A stretch of DNA of 64,000 bases from Hymenopus coronatus. Its lineage: Eukaryota; Arthropoda; Insecta; Mantodea; Hymenopodidae. The DNA lies in NCBI GenBank assembly GCA_030762935.1, contig CM060900.1, forward strand, positions 370,093,132 to 370,157,131, read 5' to 3'. The notes under the pieces are model-generated. The model had not been told where the DNA came from and did no database searches. It saw nothing but the letters and a program-made list of their open reading frames with translations. Made by a program: the position numbers and the translations under genes. Positions 35,563-47,008 of this stretch are shown in pieces. Each line of letters starts with the position of its first letter. The stretch's first letter is position 1.

Positions 35563-36150
35563 TACTCCAAAGGGTACACCTGCCTAATGTCCTCCACAAG
35601 TTACTGAAAAGGATCTGCTAAATGATTTTTGGTGTCAATATGCCACAAATACTCACATATGTAAGCATCTAAATGTTCATGTCAAATACCGCCCCTGGAT
35701 AGACGATGCCATACAGTTCACCAGTGAGATTCATTATTATTCGTGAGCACATTTGTCAATGAATCCACAAAATGCACAGAATTATTTACTGCCAGGTGGG
35801 CAGAAGATCCTTCAACCATCAACCCACAATAAGCCCTCCAGGCAACTGTATGTATTGGGCTAGTGAACTCTTTGTGCTCTCCAATTAAATTGTAGATCGT
35901 GTTTGCATCCCTGTTATTTGGACATATCATCAACCGCACCTCATTTATTTCCACATTTATCAATCCAAGGATCCAGCTACCCTCTCCAATGACCCCCCCC
36001 CCCCGATGGAATTTCTGTTGTTCTATTTCACATTTGTCAATTTGAAAGTCACGACTGGGAGCTCCAATTTTCCCTCTCAAAGTGTATTTGGTAGGCATTG
36101 TTGGATACCATGCACACTTCACAGCAGTAAGCAAACCCATCAGATACTGT
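35563..36150 (-). pseudogene. Merlin (IS1016/ISXO2-like) transposase remnant
   Basis: A 141-codon open stretch (36140-35718) reads QIDKCEIEQQKFHRGGGVIG, GSWILGLINVE, VRLMICPNNRDANTIYNLI, AWRAYCGLMVEGS, HLAVNNSVHFVDSLTNVLTN and NNESHW. It continues in frame after a stop (35717) with TVWHRLSRGG, HLDAYICEYLWHIDTKNHLA and DIRQVYPLE. Known: these are the landmarks of DDE_Tnp_IS1595 (ISXO2-like) proteins, encoded by Merlin transposons in animals: IDE, SD/AY, VNHSxxFVDP, HTNxIE. The second catalytic position is altered (HTVAW). The N-terminal third is not recognisable and terminal repeats were not found. Confidence 0.88.
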
Positions 36151-36281
36151 CTGCAAACTCACACATTGGTCTCCAACCGAAAACTCCATTATTGTCACCT
36201 CGTATGACTACTTTTAAGTAAATCAGTGTATAAAGACAAATAATTTGCCCGGGCAATACCTTTGCACACAGACTGTCCAGT

Positions 36282-36289
36282 TCAACAAC

Positions 36290-36339
<50 letters not shown>

Positions 36340-36621
36340 CAATAATAATAATAAAATAATAATAATAGTAATAATAATAATAATAATAATGACAGCAAAC
36401 CAATGATGATACTGATGATAGTGATAATGATGATAATGACAATAATAATGATAATAAGAACAATAATGACAACAATGACAATACTAATACTACTAATAAT
36501 AATAATAATACTAATAATAATACTAATAATAGTAATAATACTAATAATATTACTAATAATAATACTAATAATAATACTAATAATAATACTAATAATAATA
36601 CTAATAATAATACTAATAATG

Positions 36622-36708
<87 letters not shown>

Positions 36709-36731
36709 ATAATAATAATAATAATAATAAA
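36282..36731. repeat. Compound trinucleotide tract (AAT/ACT)
   Basis: Blocks in order: (AAT)n at 36288-36390 with C interruptions, a mixed GAT/AAC/AAT zone, (ACTAATAAT)n near 36535-36620, about 30 ACT units at 36622-36707, then (AAT)n to 36731. All six frames are open for long distances, giving poly-Ser, poly-Leu and poly-Ile translations that are not genes. Confidence 0.97.
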
Positions 36732-37684
36732 GTTATTTATTAGATGTTGAGAATAACAAATGTCACAAGGCACTATTTTAACATTCTCTACCTGCAGCAA
36801 AACTCGGGATGTGTATGGTCCTATCTCATAATTGGGTGCCAGAAAGTATCACATTCACAACACAACATTCTTGTTCTCAGCAGACCCTCATCAAATAATA
36901 ATTATAGACATGCTAATGAATCATTGAAGTAAACCGACAGATCAGTCTTATTAATTGGATGAGCCATTTATTAAACTATTAAAATGTGTAAGAATATCAC
37001 TAGTAACAGTCAACCTTCCCTTCTTACACTAAAATAAATTCTGCTTGGTTGCATCCCAATAATTGTAAAACAATGAAACTCGAGAGAAAATATGTCAGGA
37101 CTTCTCAAAAACAATGAGTTGTTAATCGCTTCCAGATGGTGCTTCACAGTTTGTTGTGCAGCTGTTGGGGGATTATTTGCATAGGTTGGCTAGGATTGTT
37201 ATAAATGATGTGTAGATTGGCAGCTATGCGAGAAGCAATATGGCTCACAGTCTTTGGTTGATTCTGTCTGCTTGCGCATGCACATTGCCGAACCTTCGGA
37301 CTTAGAAAAATTTCTTGCTGCCTTGCGACACACATTGTGAAGAATCCCCTTTCATCTGTGTCACAAACTTAACAAGACTATAACTGTGCACACAATTCTC
37401 AATAAAGTTTGCGTAAAATCATCTAATGGATGCTAGATTATTAATTTTTGGGTGGTTGTTTCTGGTTGTCATGCCATCAAATCTGATACACAGCTCCACT
37501 GTAAAAATAGACCTCTTTTGTATCTGAGAGCAACCTTGCCAATGCCATTTGTGTTCCATAATTCCAAAACATTTGCATATCTTCCTTTTATGACAGATAT
37601 GAGGAAAATTATACAAAATTCTGCCATAGGTTTTCAGTTTATTTCATCACTGAACTTAGATGGTTCTCTTTGTATTCTGCAAAA

Positions 37685-38960
37685 TGACATTTGCGATAGA
37701 AAAAAGCATTGACATTTTGGAAGCATATGTGAAAACAGGTTCGATTAAGGAAATTTGCAAAATTTTTGGGGTCAAGTGTCTGGATCCAGGACTACCAGCA
37801 AAGAGAGCAATACAGCGTCCACATAAAAATGATTATTGCCCGCCTGGGTAGTGTGATGGTAGCGTGTCTGCCTCACATTCAGAAGGTCGTGAGTTAGAAT
37901 CTTGCTTAGGGTGAGTTACCCAGATAAGGTTTTTTCGGGGTTTTTCCTTATCCTGAAAAGACAAATGTTGAGTTAACTTTAAGCTCCATGGACCCCGAGA
38001 TCATTTGAGCATCATTTCACCAACTTCATTCATCGTCCGATATGACCAACCAGGTCAAAGGATGTTAAACTCAAAAAAAAAAAAAAAAAAAATAAATAAA
38101 GGTGACTACACCTACAGATCTGTGTAAATGACAAAGAAGTCCTTCAGTCCACACACCAGAATTTACTGTAGACATTCGCTGAAGAATTATTCCGGGCCCA
38201 AAGAAGTCCACAAGCAAATTGGCCCAACAGGTGCATGTAAGCAGGAGTTGCCAGCAGACATTGAAATTCTTGACTTGAAACCATATCATGTGATGGTTGT
38301 GCAGCAATTATAGGAGGATGACAATCAGAAATGTGTAGATTACTGCATATGGCTTTTGAATAACATCAGTGATGGTTTGTTAGACCTTTTCTATCACATC
38401 ATGTATGGTGAAGGAATTGTTTCATCTTTCTGGTCATGTGAATACACAGAACATGAGGTACTGGGCAACAGAGAAACCTAACATTGTATGTCAGCAACCC
38501 CTCCATGATGAAAAAAATTAGTGTTTGGTGTGGTGTAACAGGAATGTGCATCATCAATATTTTTTTACGCTACCTTCAACATGTATACATAAATGGAAAT
38601 TTTTTATTCATTTTGTTCTCAGCTCATTGAATATGAAAGACAATACTGCTTCTTCCAGCAACATTAGGCAACATGCCACACATCTAAGGTGTAAGGTGTC
38701 CCTGGAACGAGTCCATGATTTCTTCTCTGAGGAACAAACTGTCAACATACATTTGTGGGCACCATGTTCACCGGATCTATCAACATGTGATTTATTTCCT
38801 GTGGGAGCACTTGAAGAGCAAGGTCTAGGAAACAAATCCACACACAACACAGGAACTGAAAGACAACATCAGCTTTGAAGTTGCCACCATTGATATCTAA
38901 ACTTTAGACTGGATATATTTGAATATGCTTAAACGTGCATAGCTGTGCATTGATACTGTA
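37685..38960 (+). pseudogene. DUF4817-type (DD34E, IS630/Tc1-related) transposase remnant, split by a SINE
   Basis: The N-terminal part (37685-37835) reads MTFAIEKSIDILEAYVKTGS, IKEICKIFGVKCLDPGLPAK and RAIQRPHK, the helix-turn-helix region. A SINE occupies 37838-38098. After it come THTRIYCRHSLK, CKQELPADIEILDLKPYHVM and VVQQL, DNQKCVDYCIWLLNNISDGL, EVLGNRET, RQYCFFQQH with ATCHTS (middle catalytic region), WAPCSPDLSTCD and LKDNISFEVATI. Known: this is an abundant arthropod DNA-transposon family in the IS630/Tc1/mariner superfamily. Multiple stops and frame changes. A possible right end is near 39083-39112 (CAGGGCTACTTTTATCTAAA). Confidence 0.8.
37838..38098 (+). mobile_element. tRNA-derived SINE nested in transposase
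   Basis: The head GCCTGGGTAGTGTGATGGTA with GCGTGTCTGCCTCACATTC is followed by a degenerate B box (GAGTTAGAATCTTGC). The body has AAGGTTTTTTCGGGGTTTTT then CCTTATCC, and a tail CGATATGACCAACCAGGT, TGTTAAACTC, A18. The copy at 39855 is clearly the same family. It interrupts coding between RAIQRPHK and the later transposase blocks. Confidence 0.88.
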
Positions 38961-39854
38961 GGGGCTCACCTTCACAGTCTTCTATAAATGTATTCTTCAC
39001 TGAATTTTTCATTGTAAATAAATTGTAAATCCATTTCAGCTCCTCATTTCTGTAATTTCACTGTATTTCCTTTATATTTACAGGGCTACTTTTATCTAAA
39101 TCACCCTGTAACTTCAGAGTACACTAAATATTAAATAGCTCACAAACACATATTTGTCAACTAAACCAATATTATACACACATAAACACAAATTTCTAGG
39201 GTATGTGGTAGGCACATAGTACCATCAAAATGCAGTGTTCACTTCACAAGTTAATTACTGCCAAGAGTGGCTCTTGAAAGCAACAATCATTATAAACATA
39301 TGTGTTAATTACTTTTTAACGGAGAATACACATTTTTTGATAGAAAAGGTAGCATGCAATGACATGCCACACACATGCAGCAGTTTGTGATAGTTTTGGG
39401 GGGCCTGGAAAAAGTTTTCTTCATTGAAACTGATTTTCCCACTAAACTGCCTAAGGTGCATGGTCATGTGCTCAGCAAACCACAGCATAACAAAATACAT
39501 TTTGCCACTTGGAAACTGTAGTTTAGCCTCTTTCATTAAAACAATGTTTTAATAGTTCTGAGCACCATTGGGAATGTATTGGAAAGGCTTTTTATTAAGA
39601 TGTTTTACATGTGATGTGGTATCTGAAAATAGATTAAAAGTTCAGCTTTTCATGAAAATTGGGTCTACAAGTGTTTCCTATGCTTCTTTGCTTGTGCAAT
39701 TATATATGTATACATTTATATAAGAAAATATCCTTAGTAGTAACTATTGTACAAATTTGTTTGAATAGGATTACTGTATTACATACAATCTTATTTTCAT
39801 GCATATCTTATAAAGTTTCCAAAACAGTATGAATGCAGAAACAACTTTTGAAAA
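38961..39854. other. AT-rich stretch, nothing recognised
   Basis: A 75-codon minus frame (39309-39536) has no recognisable motif. Confidence 0.4.
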
Positions 39855-40118
39855 TCTGCATCTGTGGTGTGGAGGTAGCATGTCTGCTTCACATCCAAGA
39901 GGTTCCGAATTCAAATCCCAGTTAGAATGAATTACTCAAATAAGACTTTTTCTGGGAGTTTCCCTTATGCTGAGAAGGGGAATGTCTGGTAACTTCAAGT
40001 TCTATGAACCCTGGGCTCATTTGAACATTATTGCATCTACTTCATTCATTCACTGTAAGATATGACCTACCAAGTTAAATCATGTTAAACTTAAAAAAAA
40101 AAAAAAATAATAATAAAC
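39855..40118 (+). mobile_element. tRNA-derived SINE, same family as 37838
   Basis: Head GTGGTGTGGAGGTAGCATGT, better B box GAATTCAAATCCCAG, central GACTTTTTCTGGGAGTTTCC, tail AAGATATGACCTACCAAGTT, TGTTAAACTT, A14. About 75-80 percent similar by eye to the copy at 37838. Confidence 0.88.
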
Positions 40119-41389
40119 ATCTGAACACTGGATCATTTATTCATTTTTGATCAAACATAACAAAGCTATGTTGAAAAATATCTAACCACATTAAAATCTG
40201 TCTAAAATTTCATCAAACCATTTACTTGTGCATGTTTGTGATAAATTGGATGACATGAAATGCATGACGATAAAAATTACTATATTAATGAGCTTAATGT
40301 TTTGAAACAGAGTTTTAGCCGATTGCATTTTCATGCAACTGAATCTGTTTGAATATAATTCCACATTTTGGTGTTTCAAAATTCAGATTGAAATTGTTTT
40401 GAATTCTGTTTTCATGTAGATTTCAATGCAGTAACTACACACAATTAACTTGAATATTGCAAGAAAGTGTACTAATTGTTGCTCATCTTAGGCAGGTGAC
40501 AAAATTAATGGTTTGTTTTTTTTAGTGTTTTAAGTGTTCACCAATAATTTAATACAGCTAATTTTACTATTATTAAGTAGTAACATTCTGCTCATTTGTG
40601 TAAACATATATTTTAATTAATTATTTTCATTATTTATTCCAGATACAATGCCAAATTAAGTGTTTAATTCAAGTATACAAAAGTAATCACAGAAAGGGAA
40701 ATGCAAAGAAAAACCTGAAAGAGCTGGAGAAAATAGAACAACCAAAGGTCTCTCTACATTTTACCAAAAGATAGTTTGGTGTCTAATGACAGTATTCTTT
40801 CAATACCAGTAGAAACAAAAATAACAGAACCAAGTGTGATGTAACTGGAATTCAAGAGATCCTGCACCAATGGCCATATCCATTAATCAAAAATTATAGA
40901 GATAAGATTTTTAAATATTGACCTTGTTACAGCTCAAGTGTACGTAGACAAACAGAGTAAAACATTTACTATTGCTTGTATTCCAAAGGTTCAAACAACA
41001 AATTTGAAGTGAGTTTAAAAAGGTATATTCTTGAGAGCCCAAAATTAGTTTTAATATTTGTGTGGTGTAAAAGTATTGAACAAAATTTTAAAAGAAAATC
41101 AGGAAGCTGCATCATTTTTCATTAATTTGCAATGCTAATTCGAATGTGTCTAAAATTAAACAGAATATTTTAACTTTAAGGGTTTTTTTCAGCAAAAATA
41201 TGTAGGTTTTTGAAATATTTTGATTTAAAAAATAATTAATAAATAGAATAAAATTTAAGCAATTTATAATGCCTAATAATTAAACTCATATGCATTAAAA
41301 AAGTTTGGGGGGGGGGGCACATAAAAACATTTTGTCTGCAGACCCATGACATCTATACACAGTAGTTGTTTTGAATTTTATTTATCCTA
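40119..41389. other. AT-rich stretch with a G-run
   Basis: No gene recognised. A run of 11 G at 41308-41318 is conspicuous in otherwise AT-rich DNA. Confidence 0.4.
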
Positions 41390-41990
41390 TGTCGAGAGTA
41401 AAGTTGACATCCCTTTAATTGGGTTTCTGATTTAGTCTCACATTGATGAACTCAATTTTCATCACTTATCACAATCTGGGACAGCTTCAAAATGTTATGA
41501 CCAATCAGAAGAAATGCCTTTTCTTTGAAATTGGTGTTTCATTGTGAGAAACCGCAAAACCCATGTTGCACAGATTTTTAAGTATCTAAGAGTATCATAC
41601 TTCCATTGGAACTGAATCTGTGGCGCTACATGCAGAATAATAATGTGTTGATCCTCTCAAATGAAAACATCAGTATGCTGTGAAAAGTAAGCCAGGTGTG
41701 ATAGCTATGGAGGGTTTCCTTGTCAATATCTGCTAATCTTGGAGCTCTGCAGTACCACCTTATGAGGCACTAACCCTTTATGCCCAGCAACCGACTATAC
41801 TCCTATTGACTGGAGATGTACCATAGACACACAAATGTTTCTGAATATTTCCCACTGCTTCTTTCACCACAATGAGAAATTCATAGACTGCATACTGTTT
41901 GTAATGGGTATCACCCACAAATGTCAGCAGCTATTCAATTTGTAGTATGAAACAGAAACTATGCACTTGTGTACAGGAAACTCTTAAGTA
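41390..41990 (-). pseudogene. Mariner transposase N-terminal half, remnant
   Basis: Minus readings give KEAVGNIQKHLCVYGTSPVN and RSIVGCWA (first HTH), then WKYDTLRYLKICATWVLRFL, LTMKHQFQRKGIS (the conserved segment before the first catalytic block) and IVISDEN (first catalytic Asp region). The order matches a mariner N-terminal half. No second or third Asp region and no TIR were found. It lies directly beside the separate mariner at 42102 in the same orientation. Confidence 0.68.
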
Positions 41991-42101
41991 ATTCCTTCCT
42001 AGGTATCACATTCCCAAAACTTTTTTGGGCAGAAAAAAATAAGAAGTCCCTTTTAAGTGTGCCTATTTTACACTAGTCTATTAGTAATCATTATTTCATT
42101 A

Positions 42102-43295
42102 AAGAGGTGTTCAATAAGTGCTTAGAAAAATATAGAAAAGCAAATTATTTTTGTTAGATTTTTTTTCTACATGATCTCCTTTTAGCTCAAAACAATTTTT
42201 CCCAGCATTTCTCCAACTGCTGTAAGCTATCCAAAAAGTAGGATTTCAGAAGGTCCTCAATAAGCATTTGTTTAGAAGATGACCTCCATGTTAGATGTGA
42301 ATTGGTTTCACCAAGCCACTTTTTCAAGTTTGAAAATAAAAAAAAAATATGAATTGGAGGGGGGGGGGGCCATCTAATGAATAATGTGAATCGTCTTGAT
42401 GGAAGAGAATATCTTTCTTTGCCAGATGAGGGCATTTTTTCTTTATTTCTTTACTCAGATAATGATGGATAATACTCATCTTTTGTTGTTCTTTCTGCAA
42501 ATAATCAATGTAGATGATTCTGCATGTAGAAGAAAAACCAAGGCCATTACCTTGTTGGTCAGTTACACCACCTTTGCCTTCTTTGGAGTTAGTTCACATT
42601 TAAAAATCCACTGTTCTGACTGTACTTTTCTCTCTGAAAACTAACAGTGTGTCCATATTTTGTCTATGGTTATGTATTGATGCAGGAACTCATCAAGATG
42701 GAGAGGGAAAATTGTCAAAACAGCTTCCAAATTGATTACACGTTTGCATTTATTCTCAGTGTGGCACCCAAATTGTCAAGATCTTTGTTGGACATAATTT
42801 TTGGTGCAATATTGACAACACTGCAGCTTGTGATATGCATGTGACCTCAACTATTTCAAGAACTTTGAATCATTGATCATGAATTTTATCAACAATTTCA
42901 AAGAAAGACATTTCCCCTGGATATCCTGAAAAATGTTCATCATTTGTGAATATACAGCTGCATTAAACTCATTTGCCCAATTCTAAAGTTTTGCAAACAC
43001 TGGAGCAGATAGGTATGCTATGAACCTCATCCAGTTTGGCTTTGATGTTTTTTGGTGTTAAGCCTTTTAAATGGAAGCGTTTAATCAGACACAAAACTCT
43101 GTTTTTTTTTTCTCCATCTTTCTAAATAAACACAAGTTTGTTGATTCAATTGTCAATGACAAGAAACCATATGATGAATATAGCTGAAGCCCTAACTGCC
43201 ATCTAGTAAGAGATAATGCTTACTAAATGTAAACTTTTTTTGATACTATGAGTGCCATTTCTTGGATTTTCTAAGGACTTATTGAATGCCCCTCA
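42102..43295 (-). mobile_element. Mariner element, decayed, TIRs visible
   Basis: TA-flanked ends (42100-42101, 43296-43297) start AAGAGGTGTTCAATAAGTGC and, on the other strand, TGAGGGGCATTCAATAAGTC. The minus strand contains GVTPKNIKAKLDEVH (HTH), IIYIDYLQKEQQ, LSKEIKKKCPHLAKKDILFH then QDD (second catalytic Asp), FFLFSNLKKWLG and LLKSYFLDSLQQLEKCWEKL. A run of 9 G (42361-42369) sits in the region of the third catalytic Asp, which has been lost. Total 1194 bp with stops throughout. Confidence 0.87.
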
Positions 43296-43321
43296 TAATA
43301 CATTACCTATATTGTTTTCCT

Positions 43322-43322
43322 T

Positions 43323-43350
<28 letters not shown>
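43322..43350. repeat. (ATC)n microsatellite
   Basis: Nine consecutive ATC/CAT units just upstream (minus sense: downstream) of the Cadps exon at 43501. Confidence 0.95.
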
Positions 43351-43353
<3 letters not shown>

Positions 43354-43500
43354 CCACCATCAACATTATCATTGTGATGTTGAAATGTAATTCTATCAAC
43401 ATTTTATTTTTATTATAATTTGACTAATCAATGATTTCTGTGTTGAAATTTTATGGTTATTAAATAATGAAAGCAATATGAATCATGTTTTTAATCTTAC

Positions 43501-43645
43501 CTTTGATGATACTGGTGTAGGTTTAAGAATAACTTTTCCCAACTCTTTGTCCTCCAGTGCCAACATTCCTGGATTTTCTGTATATAATTTCACTTTAACT
43601 GCTGGCAAAGGGTGTGTAGTTGAAAAATCTCCCTGAGTATCCCAC
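43501..43645 (-). CDS. Cadps: Cadps (CAPS) exon, C2-domain part
   Basis: Seen: read on the minus strand, a polypyrimidine/TTTTCTAG acceptor is followed by 145 bp open in one frame and a GTAAG donor. The first G completes a split codon (AT|G fits the family Met). Then come 48 codons starting WDTQGDF, with [10 protein letters not shown] and ALEDKELGK in the middle, ending PVSSK at phase 0. Known: this is the conserved end of the C2 domain of CAPS/CADPS, a cytosolic priming factor for dense-core vesicle exocytosis in neurons and endocrine cells. C2 binds phospholipid and the neighbouring PH domain binds PIP2. The exon is colinear with those at 27015-27121 and 14062-14237. It has no stops or frameshifts and looks functional. 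The preceding exon, expected at higher coordinates, was not found. Confidence 0.93.
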
Positions 43646-46261
43646 CTAGAAAACCATCACAACTGTATTCATATAAGCAATTAAAATCTTGATTTGCTGA
43701 TTTTTGAAACAGTGCTTCAAAAATGTCATAATGCACATGCCTAATGTACTTGCACATTGTAATCCTCAAACATTCTTATATCATTGAATTGAACAGAATT
43801 ATACTGAGTGGAATGGAAATGTGCACATCTACTATAAAATAGGCCCAAGCAATATGGATGAGCACAGACATCTGGTCTGTACACCATTATGCATAAAATG
43901 TGGCTCATAATGGAATAGAGCTCTTTATGTTCGTCATGGCCAAATCTTACTTCATCCAAAGATGGTCACTTCTTCCAGAGCACATTTGAGGATTAGAATT
44001 CTTAAATGAGTTTAGTTATAAATAATGTGTTAATTAAGTATTTTCATTGGTTCTTACACAAGTATTGACATATGTCAAAGTAAAGTATTCACACTAGACT
44101 ATTATCATATTAAGCATATGTAAATAACATGGAGTAAGAAGCATGTATATTAAGATTTATATCTGGTATTAGGAAAAATGGTAAACTCATATTTGGATTT
44201 CCTCTAAAATTTGTTATGCCACTGAATATTCTAAAACTTAATAGTATAACTAAACTGTCTTTGTCAATTACATACAACTTAGCATTAATAATACTAGAAC
44301 AACACTGAAATTAGAACTGCCAAATTATCAACATGAATTTCCATTTTATTAGTGATAATGCCAATGTGGCATTTAACACTCTTCAAGAGAGCATGACTGC
44401 TGGAGTTAACATCAGTGTTATCTGTCACCATCAATTTCAACTAAAAGATAACCAACAGGAATATATTGCTTTTGAGAGAAAATAGCCTGGCTAAAAGCAA
44501 TATTTCTGATATATACCTCAATTTTGGAATTTATGGAACTTAACACCTTTGAGAGTTCCAGTATATAATTCCAGCTACTGGATTGGCAGGGTACTTTACC
44601 TCCCCTAAATTATGGCTGAAATACAGAAGTGATATTACAACTTAAACTTTGTATTTTCATGCTACGCTACTGTTTTCTTAATATCGGTTTGGTTATTCCT
44701 ATTTGATAACAGCAATAATTTTAACCTTTTATTACATGTTGTTAATGTAAGCTCTCATATATGTAAGTGTGGTAGCTGTTGTCCAGTTTAACAACATATG
44801 CAAGTATTTCTTTACTCGCTCCTCTAAAATGTGGAATTATGTTATAATAATTGGTTTAACCTTCCCTCATGCACCAATTGTGGTGAAACTCTTATCATAA
44901 AAATTGTAAAGGATCCATCCTTCCATTTCATGATTACTGCATTGTTCATTGGTTATATTTATATCACTGATTTTTTCAGACAAGTCACAGCTTCTTATGC
45001 ATGGATGTATGTGTGTGTGTATATATATATAGCATGTGGTTGCTCTATTGAGCAAATAAATACAAATAAATGATCAGCAGCTCTATTTTGACATGTGGAA
45101 AATTTGTTCAAAGAAAACTGTAGGCTAAACCTACAATGGCACCCTTGCAATAGTATGTGGCATAGCCAACTTCCAGTTGCAAGTTAACCAGTAACATCCA
45201 CAGGCTCTCTTTGTACACTGCTTTAGTTATGTGTTAAACCTGTACTACTAAAACCAGTCAGAAATATCAAAGTATGCAGCAGTTTCTTTATTATGCCTTC
45301 AGGAATAGGCAACTTCTACATCACCAAAAAATCAAATGCACTGAAGAAAATGGTTGAGAAGAAACCTCCATAGTTGGCACTAACAGGATGAAACTTTTCA
45401 TATCAATTATGAACATTGTTTTCAAACAGGGACACACCGAATATAACTTTTTATGCATTACCGATAGTGCACAAGAATGTGATTCTGAGGATGTTCATCA
45501 TTTTTTAAAAGTTCCCATTGTTGTCATCTGTTGGAGGTGTTTTCTTTAAGTTTTGTGCATACTGAAGTGCTTTATGATATTCTACAAATCAAAATTATGG
45601 ACATTATATACTGTTGCCACAGAATAGAGGATGTTAAACAGGCTGCTATATAAGCCATGCACCAATATGGATTTAGATGACTTGAAGTAATGTCCATGAG
45701 AAAGCTGATGATGTGCCAAAACTTAAGAATGAAGGTCCAAAAACTATTTACTGTTCCTCAACAATGGCATTAAGTGCAACCTCTACCTCTAGATGAGAGA
45801 GATTTGATGGTCATTGCAAGCTAAATATATTGCTTCTTCTAGGTTCCAGAGCCTTCCCTCAAATGAAACAAAAATTTCTTTAAACAGCATTTGACATGCT
45901 AATGGTAATGTACAATGTATATTTTGCCACCTTCATCTGATAAATGAGCTAACGGTTCTGTATTCAACAACAGATCAAGAATTATATTATTGATATTGCA
46001 ATACCATGGTTTCACAGCCAACCAAGAAGATGATATTGATTTCATGTATAAATGTAGAAATGCTCCTAGGATGAAAAGTTTGGAAAATGTAACATTGTAT
46101 GACTGCTAATTTAATGTAATTAAACTATTTCTCCTGTGTTTTTGGGGGTTTGCATATCTTTCAGTATATTGTGTATAATGTGAATATGCATTTAACAATA
46201 ATACTAGACAGTCATTCTTAAACAAAAATACTACTCATAATATAATACTTATTCATAAAAC
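43646..46261. other. Probably Cadps intron, nothing recognised
   Basis: AT-rich. Only a short (TG)n(TA)n at about 45008-45032 stands out. A faint coding-like stretch near 45420-45480 could not be assigned. Confidence 0.4.
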
Positions 46262-46475
46262 AAGATGACCACATTGGTACAGATAGTTAAGAGTTGGATT
46301 TATGCCCCTGAGGCTGTGGTTTCGATCCCGGCTGAGGCCAATGACATTTTGGATCCGCTTAAATGTATATTTAATGGCAAGAAAAGGAACTTCTGGAAGA
46401 ACTTCCAGTATATGGCGATGGCTATAGGCCTTAGGTGCAGAATCCCACCATTGTTAAATACACTGTGTACTACTT
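46262..46475 (+). mobile_element. tRNA-derived SINE, another family
   Basis: tRNA-like head GATGACCACATTGGTACAGA with TAGTTAAGAGTTGG, B box GTGGTTTCGATCCCGGC (46317-46333), then a body with GGCAAGAAAAGGAACTTCTG. The B box is close to canonical. No poly-A tail is obvious. The anticodon region is too degenerate for a functional tRNA. Confidence 0.65.
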
Positions 46476-47008
46476 AAGGTAGAGAATTATTGCTCTAGGA
46501 ACTTGCCATCATTGGTGATAAGGGAGTGCATGGAGATTATGAAAAGATGGAAGGAGATTAAAACATTTTTCTAAACCATATATGCCACTGCATATAATGA
46601 ATTCTCAAGTGATAAAAAAACAGCATTCATGTAGAAGAATTATTTGTGTGCATATACCATACCCTAAAACCTTGAATTCCAGCATTTTATAAGGGCCTAA
46701 GAATGTAAACAGGGGCTATTTGTGGCCACTTTTCTCAAAACTAATTTAAATATTCTTTATGATTACCATTATCATTACCATCATTATTAACCATAAGATG
46801 GATCTGTAACACAGGCCTACAAAGATTATGTGGCACATGTATTGTAGAGTATAATGATCAAATTGGATGCTCTAATTTAGAAAATAGTAATGGCTTTTGT
46901 CTATCATGTACAGATTTTGAACAACTCTATTTCAACACAAAATCTAAATTTAATATACTACTATTGACTTCACTGCATATCCAACTTACAGAATGGTTGA
47001 TTAGAATA

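Larger units (their letters stand above)
27122..43500 (-). other. Cadps intron (16.4 kb)
   Basis: Inferred from the flanking exons. Identified contents: a SINE at 31430-31615, a Merlin remnant at 35563-36150, a trinucleotide tract at 36282-36731, a DUF4817-type transposase with a nested SINE at 37685-38960, a SINE at 39855-40118 and two mariners at 41390-43295. The stretches 27122-28215, 31616-32785, 34000-35400, 38961-39850 and 40119-41380 are AT-rich with nothing recognised. Confidence 0.85.

Noticed and set aside
36140..36800. Long open frames encoding poly-Ser, poly-Leu or poly-Ile
   Set aside because: Artefacts of the trinucleotide tract; all frames are open and no complexity outside the repeat supports a protein.
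37144..37640. Tc1-like transposase on the minus strand
   Set aside because: Fragments such as RQNQPKTVSHIASRIAANLH and CIRFDGMTTRN look Tc1-like, but their order on the strand is opposite to that of a Tc1 gene, so I do not call an element.
45420..46060. Remnant of another repeated gene
   Set aside because: A few residues after a GHT motif seemed familiar, but the match could not be carried beyond chance.
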